64,000 nt of DNA. It comes from an uncultured Pseudomonadales bacterium. Lineage in GTDB: Bacteria; Pseudomonadota; Gammaproteobacteria; Pseudomonadales; Balneatricaceae. The stretch is from the NCBI GenBank assembly GCA_943787595.1, contig CALSNA010000001.1, forward strand, positions 248,001-312,000. Reading direction: 5' to 3'. The number at the start of each line of letters is the position of its first letter. The first letter of the stretch is position 1. The notes beneath the pieces are model-generated. The model ran no database searches, was not told the origin of the DNA, and saw only the letters and a list, made by a program, of their open reading frames with translations. This document shows positions 48,814-57,226 of this stretch, one piece after another. Position numbers and translations under genes: made by a program.

Positions 48814-51390
48814 CTAGCCCTCTAAGATCACTGTTGTTGATTCATTAGCAGTCTCTTCAGGGCCAATAGATTCAGTCACTCGTTCTACCTGGACCAATTT
48901 TTCTCCTTTAGCGATTTTTATTAGGGTAACCCCCTGAGTATTGCGCCCTAATATTGGCACTTCATCAGTACGTGTTCGTACCAAAGTGCCCTGATCACTG
49001 ATTAAAATTGCTTCATCACCTGCAAATACCTGTACAGCACCGATTAGAGCACCGTTACGGCTACTAACTTGCATGGCAATCACTCCTTTGCCACCTCGGC
49101 CACGCACTGGGAAATCGTCATTAATACTTTGTTTGCCATAGCCATTTTCACTAGTAGTCAAGATCAATCCACCAGCTTGCGGTAAGATTAAACTGATTAC
49201 CTGAGCATCTTCGCTCAGACGAATGCCACGTATCCCGCGTGCCGTACGCCCCATAGCACGCACTTCAGATTCGTTAAAACGCACTGCTAGACCATTGTTG
49301 GCAAACAGCATAATATGCTGACTACCATCAGTGATTGTAGCGCCAATCATGGTATCGCCTTCATCTAGTGCTAGGGCAATTAAACCGCTCACACGAGGCC
49401 GGGAGAATGCAGTTAGCGGCGTCTTCTTTACTACACCTCTGACGGTGGCCATAAACACATAATGGCCTTGGGGGTTACCACCTTGTGGCAAGGGTAAAAT
49501 GGTGGTGATCCGTTCACTTTGATCTAGGGGCAGCATATTAACCAAAGGGCGACCACGAGCAATACGACTGGCTTGAGGGATTTCAAACACCCGTAACCAA
49601 TAGACCTTGCCATGATTGGTAAAACACATCATGGTGTCATGCGATGAGGCTACCAGCAGATGTTCAATAAAATCTTCTTCTTTGACTGTCGTCGCAGCCT
49701 TGCCTCGCCCACCGCGGCGTTGAGCCTGATAATCGCCGACTGGCTGAGTTTTGGCATAGCCACCATGGGAAATGGTAACCACTCGGTCTTCTTCTGGAAT
49801 AAGATCAGCCACACTTAGGTCTCGGCGTGATGCTATAATTTCTGTACGGCGTTGATCACCATATTGATCTAGGATTTGTTGTAATTCTTGCTTGATCACA
49901 GTCATTAGAAGCGTACTAGAACCTAGAATAGCTAGTAATTCAGCGATCTTAGTCAGCAGTTGACGATATTCGACAATTAATTTTTCGTGCTCTAATCCAG
50001 TTAAACGGTGTAACCGTAAATCCAGAATTGCTTGGGCTTGGGCTATCGACAGGAAATAATCATTTTGCTTTAGGCCATACTGGGCAGGCAGGTCTTCTGG
50101 ATGGCATATATTGCTATCTTCACCTTCAAGCATAGCCACGACATTGTCTGCAGGCCAACTGCGATCCAGCAATTTCTGTCGTGCTTCAGATATTGAAGAG
50201 GATGCCTTAATTAACTTTATAAAAGCATCGATACTGGCCAGTGCAACGGTCAATCCCTCTAAAATATGGCCCCGCTCACGTGTCTTTCTCAGTTCATAAA
50301 GGGTTCGACGGGTTACCACTTCACGACGATGCCGAATAAAGGCTTCTATCATCTGTTTCAAGTTGAGAGTGCGCGGTTGACCGTCGACCAGCGCTACTGC
50401 ATTGATCCCAAAAACTGTTTCCAGTTGGGTTTGGGCATACAGGTTATTGATTACCACATCGGCCATTTCCCCTCGGCGTAATTCGATAACCACGCGCATA
50501 CCATCCTTATCTGACTCATCACGTAGTTCAGTAATCCCCTCTAGTTTCTTTTCTTTGACTAGTTCGGCAGTCTTCTCTAGCAGACGCGCTTTATTAACCT
50601 GATAGGGTAGCTCAGTGATTATGATGGTGGGCTTGCCTGTCTGATGATCTACTTCAACCTCATGGCGAGCCCGTATGTAAATACGTCCACGACCCGTGCG
50701 ATAAGCCTCCAAAATGCCAGCCCGGCCATTGATGATCCCTGCAGTAGGGAAGTCTGGTCCGGGAATGTAATCCATCAGTGTATCGATATCTATTTCTGGA
50801 TTTTGAATTACTGCTAAGCAGCCATGTACTACTTCGGATAGGTTATGAGGGGGTATATTAGTGGCCATGCCTACAGCAATGCCAGAGGAGCCATTGACTA
50901 GCAAGGCTGGCACTCGGGTTGGTAGCACTTCAGGGATCTGCTCTGTACCATCATAATTGGGTACAAAGTCAACCGTTGCCTTATCCAAGTCAGCCAGCAA
51001 TTCATGGGACAGACGTTCCATACGTATTTCGGTATAACGCATAGCAGCTGCCGAGTCGCCGTCGACAGAACCAAAGTTACCTTGGCCATCTACCAGGGTA
51101 TAGCGCATAGAGAATGACTGGGCCATCCGGACAATGGCTTCATAGACTGCACTATCTCCGTGGGGATGATATTTACCAATGACATCACCTACCACACGGG
51201 CAGATTTTTTATACGCTTTATTCCAGTCATTGTTCATTGCACTCATGGCAAAGAGGATACGTCGATGTACCGGTTTAAGACCGTCACGTACATCCGGAAG
51301 GGCACGCCCAACGATAACGCTCATGGCATAGTCAAGGTAGGACTGCTTTAATTCATCTTCAATATTGACAGGCAATATTTCTTTAGCCAT
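48814..51390 (-). CDS. gyrA: DNA gyrase subunit A
   Basis: The breakage-reunion subunit that introduces negative supercoils with GyrB. The catalytic tyrosine is at about residue 119 in [11 protein letters not shown]. The quinolone-determining region reads [17 protein letters not shown]: the serine equivalent to E. coli Ser83 is kept, and Asp87 is Glu. The C-terminal beta-pinwheel contains the GyrA-box QRRGGRGK and an acidic tail. ATG 51390 is preferred over an upstream in-frame start, giving 858 residues; AAGGAA precedes it by about 12 bases. The gene heads the gyrA-serC-pheA run and looks intact. Confidence 0.97.
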   Translation of the reverse strand: MAKEILPVNIEDELKQSYLDYAMSVIVGRALPDVRDGLKPVHRRILFAMSAMNNDWNKAYKKSARVVGDVIGKYHPHGDSAVYEAIVRMAQSFSMRYTLVDGQGNFGSVDGDSAAAMRYTEIRMERLSHELLADLDKATVDFVPNYDGTEQIPEVLPTRVPALLVNGSSGIAVGMATNIPPHNLSEVVHGCLAVIQNPEIDIDTLMDYIPGPDFPTAGIINGRAGILEAYRTGRGRIYIRARHEVEVDHQTGKPTIIITELPYQVNKARLLEKTAELVKEKKLEGITELRDESDKDGMRVVIELRRGEMADVVINNLYAQTQLETVFGINAVALVDGQPRTLNLKQMIEAFIRHRREVVTRRTLYELRKTRERGHILEGLTVALASIDAFIKLIKASSSISEARQKLLDRSWPADNVVAMLEGEDSNICHPEDLPAQYGLKQNDYFLSIAQAQAILDLRLHRLTGLEHEKLIVEYRQLLTKIAELLAILGSSTLLMTVIKQELQQILDQYGDQRRTEIIASRRDLSVADLIPEEDRVVTISHGGYAKTQPVGDYQAQRRGGRGKAATTVKEEDFIEHLLVASSHDTMMCFTNHGKVYWLRVFEIPQASRIARGRPLVNMLPLDQSERITTILPLPQGGNPQGHYVFMATVRGVVKKTPLTAFSRPRVSGLIALALDEGDTMIGATITDGSQHIMLFANNGLAVRFNESEVRAMGRTARGIRGIRLSEDAQVISLILPQAGGLILTTSENGYGKQSINDDFPVRGRGGKGVIAMQVSSRNGALIGAVQVFAGDEAILISDQGTLVRTRTDEVPILGRNTQGVTLIKIAKGEKLVQVERVTESIGPEETANESTTVILEG

Positions 51391-51819
51391 AACTGATATA
51401 GTTTCCTTAATGCGTTTGGCAACAGTCAACGATTGCCTGTTGCAGCCCTAACCTTTCAAAAACCGCACCTTACTTTGTCTTTTAATGGCGCGTCTGAAGG
51501 TCTGTTTTGAAGGCCGTAATTGTAGCATGAACGCTTCTTCCAACCTAATGAAATAAAAGCCAATTTGACAGTTGTCTACATGTTCCGCCAGACTCTGGAA
51601 AACGCCCTGTGATCGCATTTGTTAAACTGAATATCAATGTCTGTGCCGGTTTTTTATATGTGTTTTGTAGAGACCTCAATAACTATAATTTTAACCTCAT
51701 TGCTGCTATATATACCCAAGAATACAAATCAGATTAGTAGTGAAAAAATCCAGCGGCAGGATGTTCACCATCACTGAAGTGTTTATAATCATGACTTTAA
51801 TAACAAAGGACTCATCACC
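51391..51819. other. Spacer between divergent gyrA and ubiG
   Basis: About 430 bp holding the leaders of both genes. Nothing else is recognisable. A short Shine-Dalgarno-like AAAGGA lies ahead of the ubiG ATG (about 51804-51810). Confidence 0.45.
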
Positions 51820-52554
51820 ATGTGCTATCCATCCAATCAAGCGGACAATCCCAATATGGATGCCACTGAAATCGCTAAATTTGAAGCCCTTGCTAACCGC
51901 TGGTGGGATCGACAAGGTGATTTTAAGCCGCTACATGATATTAATCCTCTGCGAATCAACTGGATTGATGAACGGGTTGAATTGCACAATAAAAAAGTAG
52001 TTGATGTTGGTTGTGGTGGTGGTATTTTAACTGAAGCTATGGCTCAGCGTGGCGCCCAAGTTACCGGCATCGATATGGCTACAGCGCCACTGAACGTAGC
52101 CCGACTACATGGCCTGGAATCTGATGTGGAAGTAGACTACCGTCAATTGACCGCGGAACAACTGGCAACTCAAGAAAGTGGTCAATATGACGTGGTGACT
52201 TGCTTGGAGATGCTTGAACATGTCCCTGATCCAGGGTCTGTGATCCAGGCTTGCTCTAGGCTGCTTAAACCCAGTGGCCAAGTCTTTTTTGCTACAATTA
52301 ACCGTAATATTAAATCCTGGCTAATGGCTATTGTAGGTGCTGAATATATTTTACAGTTGTTACCTAGAGGTACTCATAACCATGACAAATTTCTGAGACC
52401 ATCTGAACTGCACCGCTGGCAACAGGAAGCAGGATTAAGGCCGCTGGAAATAACAGGCATGACTTACAATCCGATTACTGGCCGTTATAAACTTAAACCA
52501 AATGATGTTAGCGTCAACTATTTGATGTATGCTCGTAAACAGCAGAAATCATAG
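51820..52554 (+). CDS. ubiG: Ubiquinone biosynthesis O-methyltransferase
   Basis: A SAM-dependent methyltransferase that does both O-methylations in ubiquinone synthesis. Motif I is [19 protein letters not shown], followed by VTGIDMA. Later come [16 protein letters not shown] and the C-terminal [13 protein letters not shown], both typical of UbiG. The 244-residue length is normal. The N-terminal [22 protein letters not shown] is the family mark. It faces away from gyrA, as in pseudomonads. mupP, which usually follows, is missing, and yciK comes next. Confidence 0.96.
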   Translation: MCYPSNQADNPNMDATEIAKFEALANRWWDRQGDFKPLHDINPLRINWIDERVELHNKKVVDVGCGGGILTEAMAQRGAQVTGIDMATAPLNVARLHGLESDVEVDYRQLTAEQLATQESGQYDVVTCLEMLEHVPDPGSVIQACSRLLKPSGQVFFATINRNIKSWLMAIVGAEYILQLLPRGTHNHDKFLRPSELHRWQQEAGLRPLEITGMTYNPITGRYKLKPNDVSVNYLMYARKQQKS

Positions 52555-52621
52555 CCATCATGGTCTATCATTATTACCAACCCCATTTTGGCACTAGCGT
52601 TTGTGCTAGTTAACCTAATAC

Positions 52622-52630
52622 AGGAGGTGA
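52622..52630 (+). promoter_or_regulatory. Near-perfect ribosome binding site of yciK
   Basis: AGGAGGTGA complements the 3' end of 16S rRNA over nine bases and lies two bases before ATG 52633. It decides the yciK start against an open extension of 15 codons upstream. It is the strongest such site I saw in the window, worth noting where rpsA is decayed. Confidence 0.8.
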
Positions 52631-52632
52631 TT

Positions 52633-53373
52633 ATGTTTGATTACCAAGCTCCGCAACAACTGTTGCAAGAACGTATTATTTTAGTCACCGGTGCAGGCGA
52701 TGGAATTGGCCGTGCTGCTGCTTTTAGTTTTGCTGCTAAGGGGGCTACTGTCATCCTTCTAGGGCGAACGCTTAGTAAGCTGGAAGATACTTATGATGCT
52801 ATTGAAACTGCGGGCTATCCACAACCTGCTATTTACCCACTGAATCTGGAAAGTGCTGCCCAAGCTGAATACGCTGGCTTAGCACAGATACTAGGCCGGG
52901 AATTTGGGCAGTTACATGGTCTTTTGCATAATGCTGCCTTGCTGGGTCAGCGTACTCCGCTGGGGAACTATGACCCAGCAATGTGGAATCAGGTTATGCA
53001 GGTGAATGTCAATGCTAGTTTTATGCTGACTCAGGAGCTTTTGCCATTGCTGACCATACCGGTTGATGCCTCAGTATTATTTACCTCCTCAGGTGTTGGG
53101 CGCGTAGGTAAGGCTTATTGGGGTGCCTACGGTGTATCCAAATTTGCCACTGAAGGCCTTGCTCAGATACTGGCGCAGGAACTTGAAAAAACCAGTAATA
53201 TTCGAGTAAATGTGATCAATCCAGGTGCCACCCAAACCCGTATGAGAGTTAAAGCGTACCCCGGAGAAGACCCCTGCTGTAATCCGGCTGCGGCAGATAT
53301 TATGCCCCTTTATCTTTACCTTATGGGACCAGATAGTATTGGAACTAATGGTCAGAGTCTGGACGCTCAGTAA
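52633..53373 (+). CDS. yciK: YciK family short-chain dehydrogenase
   Basis: A 246-residue Rossmann oxidoreductase of unknown substrate. Cofactor motif: ILVTGAGDGIGRAAAFSFA. HNAALLGQRTPLGNYDP follows, then the catalytic serine in FTSSGVGRVGKAYW and YGVSK with the active Tyr and Lys, and NVINPGATQTRMR. The sequence matches the YciK group, conserved beside ubiG in gammaproteobacteria. The gap after ubiG is 78 bp, too short for the phosphatase gene mupP, which lies between them in Pseudomonas. Confidence 0.93.
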   Translation: MFDYQAPQQLLQERIILVTGAGDGIGRAAAFSFAAKGATVILLGRTLSKLEDTYDAIETAGYPQPAIYPLNLESAAQAEYAGLAQILGREFGQLHGLLHNAALLGQRTPLGNYDPAMWNQVMQVNVNASFMLTQELLPLLTIPVDASVLFTSSGVGRVGKAYWGAYGVSKFATEGLAQILAQELEKTSNIRVNVINPGATQTRMRVKAYPGEDPCCNPAAADIMPLYLYLMGPDSIGTNGQSLDAQ

Positions 53374-54139
53374 CAGGCATACCATTTATGAGCGTATTGA
53401 TATAACTACTTTTTTCCCAGATTCAGATAGCTTCCAATATAAAAATTGTATTTTCCACTCAGTAGATCTTGATATGATCTAAGTAACTGAGTATATCCTT
53501 TTGTTTTCATTCTCCTTAAACGGCCTACATCCCAATTTTTTTGAGGCAACATAGGTTCACTAAAATAGCTAATAGTTGTTCCGTTAGTGAGGTATTTTTA
53601 TTTGTTAGAAAATATCGAATGATACTGATCCAATATGCGCCTGTATGGGAGTTAATGCGGTGGCTTATCTACAAAAACTAGTGTTATGAATTGGATGAAA
53701 TTTGGAGTTAACTGAGTACAAAATCAATGCCAGTATTTAACCCTTTCTTCACTGGAAAGATAAAGATTATAATCTGTAATAAAATATGAAATCAGCATTA
53801 TTTAAGTTACATCTTACGTCAGTTAATTTGTATGACTGCTCAGCGCATAAAGTTATGCTAGATAAACGCATAGTGTATTGGTATGTCGCTAAAAATGTGT
53901 GATTATTCTATACTTTAGTTATAGTTTTTTCATGGTTCTATTTTTTTAAATCGATTAGTCAATAATTAATATAAGAACACATTAAATTAATAGAGCTTGC
54001 TTAAAGCAGTAATATAAATGAGCAATTTATGTTGAAAAAAATCCCGCATAACATATATATAATTCAAATATGTCAATGAGTTAAGCTTATTTTTTAAAAT
54101 TAAAATTGGTTGAATTTTAAACTATATCGAGAAAAAAGC
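53374..54139. other. AT-rich spacer between yciK and the acetyltransferase
   Basis: About 765 bp, markedly AT-rich towards its right end. I see no gene, RNA or repeat of note. The composition change just before the acetyltransferase gene hints at a junction between core and acquired DNA. Confidence 0.5.
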
Positions 54140-54592
54140 ATGGAATTAATAATAAATAGTACAGCACTACTCAATGAGTTGATTAGTATTAACGAGGAGT
54201 GGATATCTAACTATTTTGAGCTTGAAGACGCTGATTATGCTTTAGCAGCTAACCCATATCAGATCATCGAAAATGGTGGCTACACTTTTAGTTTGGTTGC
54301 AGAGGGCGAAGTCCTGGGTGTATGTGCTTTATTCAATGAGGGGAATGGTGTCTTTGAACTAGCCCGAATGGCAGTTTATCCAAAGCATCAAGGTAAGGGA
54401 TTTGGCAAAAAACTCATAGTAGCTTGTTTTGCAAAGCTATCCGAAATTCGGGCTAATAAGGTTTATTTGTTATCAAATATAAAATTAAAACCAGCAATTT
54501 CATTGTATAAAAAGTATGGGTTTAAAACAGTATCACAAGGACAACATTCAAGGTATTCTAGGGCAAATATAGTCATGGAATATCATGTTTAA
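54140..54592 (+). CDS. GNAT family N-acetyltransferase
   Basis: A 150-residue protein of the Gcn5-related fold. The acetyl-CoA signature is LARMAVYPKHQGKGFGKKLI (Q-x-x-G-x-G), preceded by a VAEGEVLGVCALF beta pair and followed by AISLYKKYGFKTV, typical of the C-terminal half of GNAT proteins. The substrate is unknown. ATG 54140 is chosen because GAGAAAAA lies just before it and the fold starts soon after; a TTG at 54110 would extend it. The gene is more AT-rich than the core genes and stands alone, so acquisition is plausible. Confidence 0.85.
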   Translation: MELIINSTALLNELISINEEWISNYFELEDADYALAANPYQIIENGGYTFSLVAEGEVLGVCALFNEGNGVFELARMAVYPKHQGKGFGKKLIVACFAKLSEIRANKVYLLSNIKLKPAISLYKKYGFKTVSQGQHSRYSRANIVMEYHV

Positions 54593-54715
54593 TAACAATG
54601 TTATTAAATCGGTGGTCAAATACTGTTAAGCATGCATATGCATGTGACCCATTACTGTTTTATTAAGTTACTCCTGATTACAGGTGGGAATTGTGTATTT
54701 AATGCCAGCTTTCAG

Positions 54716-55135
54716 CCCTCATCAAAGCATCCATCAGTGTTTAAACCAGGTCAATAGGCAGGTAAATAAAATATCTCTATTGTATCCCTATGACGGTCCA
54801 GCCAGCCTTTTACCAAACTGGCATGGGCATCTTTAGGTGGTCTAAAATGAAACACATTTTCTGATTTGAGTCCTTGACCAATTCCTGAAAGAAACGAAGT
54901 AATATTCGGGCAGTCATTGTGCATCATAAACTGAATAGTGCGATGATTGTTTTTTGCGAAACGCATTTCCCCGACGCAATCACTACTGGTGTCCTACTCT
55001 TTACAGTTCAATAATGACGATGTTGACATGCATTTCGAATGCCTGTCTTATTAACCTGGTAAATATCTCTACTACTGGCTTTGGTCAGTTTTTTGATTAC
55101 TGGATAATCCTCCTTCACCTATGTTTGCACAAGTA
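54716..55135 (-). pseudogene. IS630-family transposase relic (catalytic half)
   Basis: Reading the minus strand: EDYPVIKKLTKASSRDIYQ, then VNKTGIRNACQH where intact enzymes have the catalytic WGDETG, TPVVIASGKCVS, a frameshift, IQFMMHNDCPNITSFLSGIG, then SLVKGWLDRHRDTIEIFYL, and LPAY, a stop, PGLNTD in place of LPxYSPxLNPxE. This is the DDE part of an IS630/Tc1-type transposase, decayed by stops, frameshifts and loss of the first acidic residues. The N-terminal half is not visible next to it. Confidence 0.75.
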
Positions 55136-55402
55136 AGTACAATTGCACTGGAGGCCGTAAAGGCGTGTGTAAAGGTGGTCCACGCTCAGGAAGGTAAAGC
55201 AGTAGCTAAGATGATGCAGGCGGTTATAGCCGATCTGTGGGTCGTGAAGCGCGTCAGAGCGGCGCAACTGCTCGACCTGGAAATACATGAGCATGACCCC
55301 GCTATTCGTGGATCAAACATAAGGACTGTCGTCACGTGTAAACCAAAAATGCGAAAGATATTTGACACTACCGAAAAACAGAAGAACAATGGTATACGTT
55401 GA
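55121..55402 (+). other. Unrecognised short open frame
   Basis: A 93-codon plus-strand frame overlapping the end of the transposase relic. Its base composition is clearly richer in G+C than the flanks. The product (AAQLLDLEIHEHDPAIRGSN near its middle) does not resemble a family I know. No good ribosome binding site precedes it. It may be a remnant or chance. Confidence 0.25.
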
Positions 55403-55695
55403 AACTCAATAATTTATTCAAACTGATGAGTATCTGTAACAGTCTATTTTTTGCAGAGGTACCCAATTTTGCAATTAATCGCTGCATATAATCTCCCATA
55501 TCTTGCTACAATCATGGGTTATTATTAGTTTGTAAGTTGGTATTATCAACCAGTATGCAATTATCTGACTACCAGCGATTAAGTTTATGGTGGCCGGTGA
55601 AAGAGTATATAGTTTGGAAAAAATTTGCATGGAGATCAAACGACCGATGGCAAAGGCCCCCCCAGTAAAATTCATAGCTAACTTTGGAGATAGCT
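55403..55695. other. Upstream region of the sox operon
   Basis: About 290 bp with no gene. GGAG (55686-55689) serves soxB. No promoter could be assigned with confidence. Confidence 0.45.
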
Positions 55696-56952
55696 ATGGG
55701 TAAATATAATGCCTTGAGCATTTTCTGGCATGCCCTGTGTAGACATAAATATTGGCAGCGTGTCTGGCGAGATCCACAGCCCAAGCTTGGCTATGATGCC
55801 ATCATTGTTGGCGGTGGTGGTCACGGGCTGGCCACAGCCTACTATTTGGCCAAAAACCACGGAATCACCAATGTAGCTGTTCTTGAAAAAGGCTATATTG
55901 GGGGCGGCAATGCAGGTCGAAACACCACGATAGTTCGCTCTAACTACCTGCTTAGTGACAATGCTCGCTTTTATGAACATGGTATGAATTTGTGGCGAAC
56001 CATGAGCCAGGACTTGAACTTCAACGTAATGTTTTCTCCTCGAGGTGTACTCAATATTGCACATACCAATGCCCAATATGATGTCTTTGCCCGAAGAGCC
56101 AATGCCATGTGCCTCAATGGTATTAATGCAGAGTTGCTGAGTCGCGAGGAAGTGCTGGATCGGGAACCCATTATTGACGGCAGTGCGACTACCCGGTTCC
56201 CGGTTTGGGGCGGCATACTTCAACCTCTGGCTGGTAATGCCCGTCATGATGCGGTGGTTTGGGCTTATGCACGCGGTGCTGACCAGCTCGGAGTGGATAT
56301 CATCCAGAATTGTTTAGTGACAGACTTTATCCATCATGGTGAACGGATTGTTGGTGTAAAAACGACTCGCGGTGATATCTATGCCCATAAGATTGGCTTG
56401 GCAGTTGCTGGCAATACAAGTTGCTTGACCAGTAAATTGGGTGTGCGATTGCCCATTGAAAGTCATGTATTACAAGCTTTTGTAACAGAACCATACAAGC
56501 CACTGATTAACGGTGTAGTAACTTTTGGTGCAGGCCACTTCTATGTATCCCAGTCTGACAAGGGAGGAGTAGTTTTTGGCGGTGACATAGATGGTTACAA
56601 CACCTATGCTCAACGGGGCAACCTGCCAGTATTTGAAGATGTAATTGGTGGCGGTTTGGCCTTAATGCCGTGTTTGTCACGACTAAAGCTGTTGCGCAAC
56701 TGGGGTGGAGTAATGGATATGTCAATGGACGGTTCTCCTATTATTGATATAGGTCCGGTGGATGGTATTTATCTGAATACAGGTTGGTGTTATGGTGGAT
56801 TCAAGGCAACCCCGGCTTCAGGCTGGTGCTTCGCATATACTATTGCCAATGATCAGGCCCATAAACTCAATCAGGCTTATACCCTCAATCGATTTGCCAG
56901 CGGTTATACTATTGATGAAAAGGGTGCTGGCCCTTACCCAAAGGTCCATTAA
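55696..56952 (+). CDS. soxB: Sarcosine oxidase, beta subunit
   Basis: The FAD/FMN subunit of heterotetrameric sarcosine oxidase, which demethylates sarcosine to glycine with formation of methylene-tetrahydrofolate and peroxide. FAD site: DAIIVGGGGHGLATAYYLA, then GGGNAGRNTTIVRSNYL. The conserved His184 in RHDAVVWAYARGAD is the likely covalent FMN attachment site (His172/173 in characterised enzymes). NTGWCYGGFKATPASG lies near the end. The 418-residue length is normal. ATG 55696 with GGAG upstream is preferred to TTG 55684. First gene of soxBDAG, all tightly packed. Confidence 0.95.
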   Translation: MGKYNALSIFWHALCRHKYWQRVWRDPQPKLGYDAIIVGGGGHGLATAYYLAKNHGITNVAVLEKGYIGGGNAGRNTTIVRSNYLLSDNARFYEHGMNLWRTMSQDLNFNVMFSPRGVLNIAHTNAQYDVFARRANAMCLNGINAELLSREEVLDREPIIDGSATTRFPVWGGILQPLAGNARHDAVVWAYARGADQLGVDIIQNCLVTDFIHHGERIVGVKTTRGDIYAHKIGLAVAGNTSCLTSKLGVRLPIESHVLQAFVTEPYKPLINGVVTFGAGHFYVSQSDKGGVVFGGDIDGYNTYAQRGNLPVFEDVIGGGLALMPCLSRLKLLRNWGGVMDMSMDGSPIIDIGPVDGIYLNTGWCYGGFKATPASGWCFAYTIANDQAHKLNQAYTLNRFASGYTIDEKGAGPYPKVH

Positions 56953-56953
56953 G

Positions 56954-57226
56954 GTGATCCGAATAAATTGTCCTTTTTGTGGAATGCGCGAACACACTGA
57001 ATTTACTTATGGCGAAGATGCAAACCGTCAGAAACCTGAGATTGATGCGCCTATAGAAGATTGGAACACTTATATCTATGAACGGGATAATGTGGCTGGA
57101 TACCATATGGAATATTGGCACCATGCTTTTGGTTGCAGGGCCTGGATCAAAGTAAAGCGCGATACGCAAACCCATGCCATACTCTGGGTCGGTTTGCCTC
57201 AGGAAAATCCAGAGATTGCCCTATGA
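56954..57226 (+). CDS. soxD: Sarcosine oxidase, delta subunit
   Basis: The small zinc-binding subunit (90 residues) of the four-chain enzyme. It starts at GTG 56954, one base after the soxB stop, and begins IRINCPFCGMREHTEF, with the two zinc cysteines and a histidine; the last cysteine ligand is in HHAFGCRAW. EFTYGEDANRQKP and the length match the family. The stop overlaps the soxA start (ATGA), so translation is coupled. A longer frame open upstream is a shadow of soxB. Confidence 0.93.
   Translation: MIRINCPFCGMREHTEFTYGEDANRQKPEIDAPIEDWNTYIYERDNVAGYHMEYWHHAFGCRAWIKVKRDTQTHAILWVGLPQENPEIAL

Noticed and set aside
56792-56953. N-terminal extension of SoxD
   Set aside because: It overlaps the well-conserved end of soxB; the family N-terminus begins at GTG 56954.
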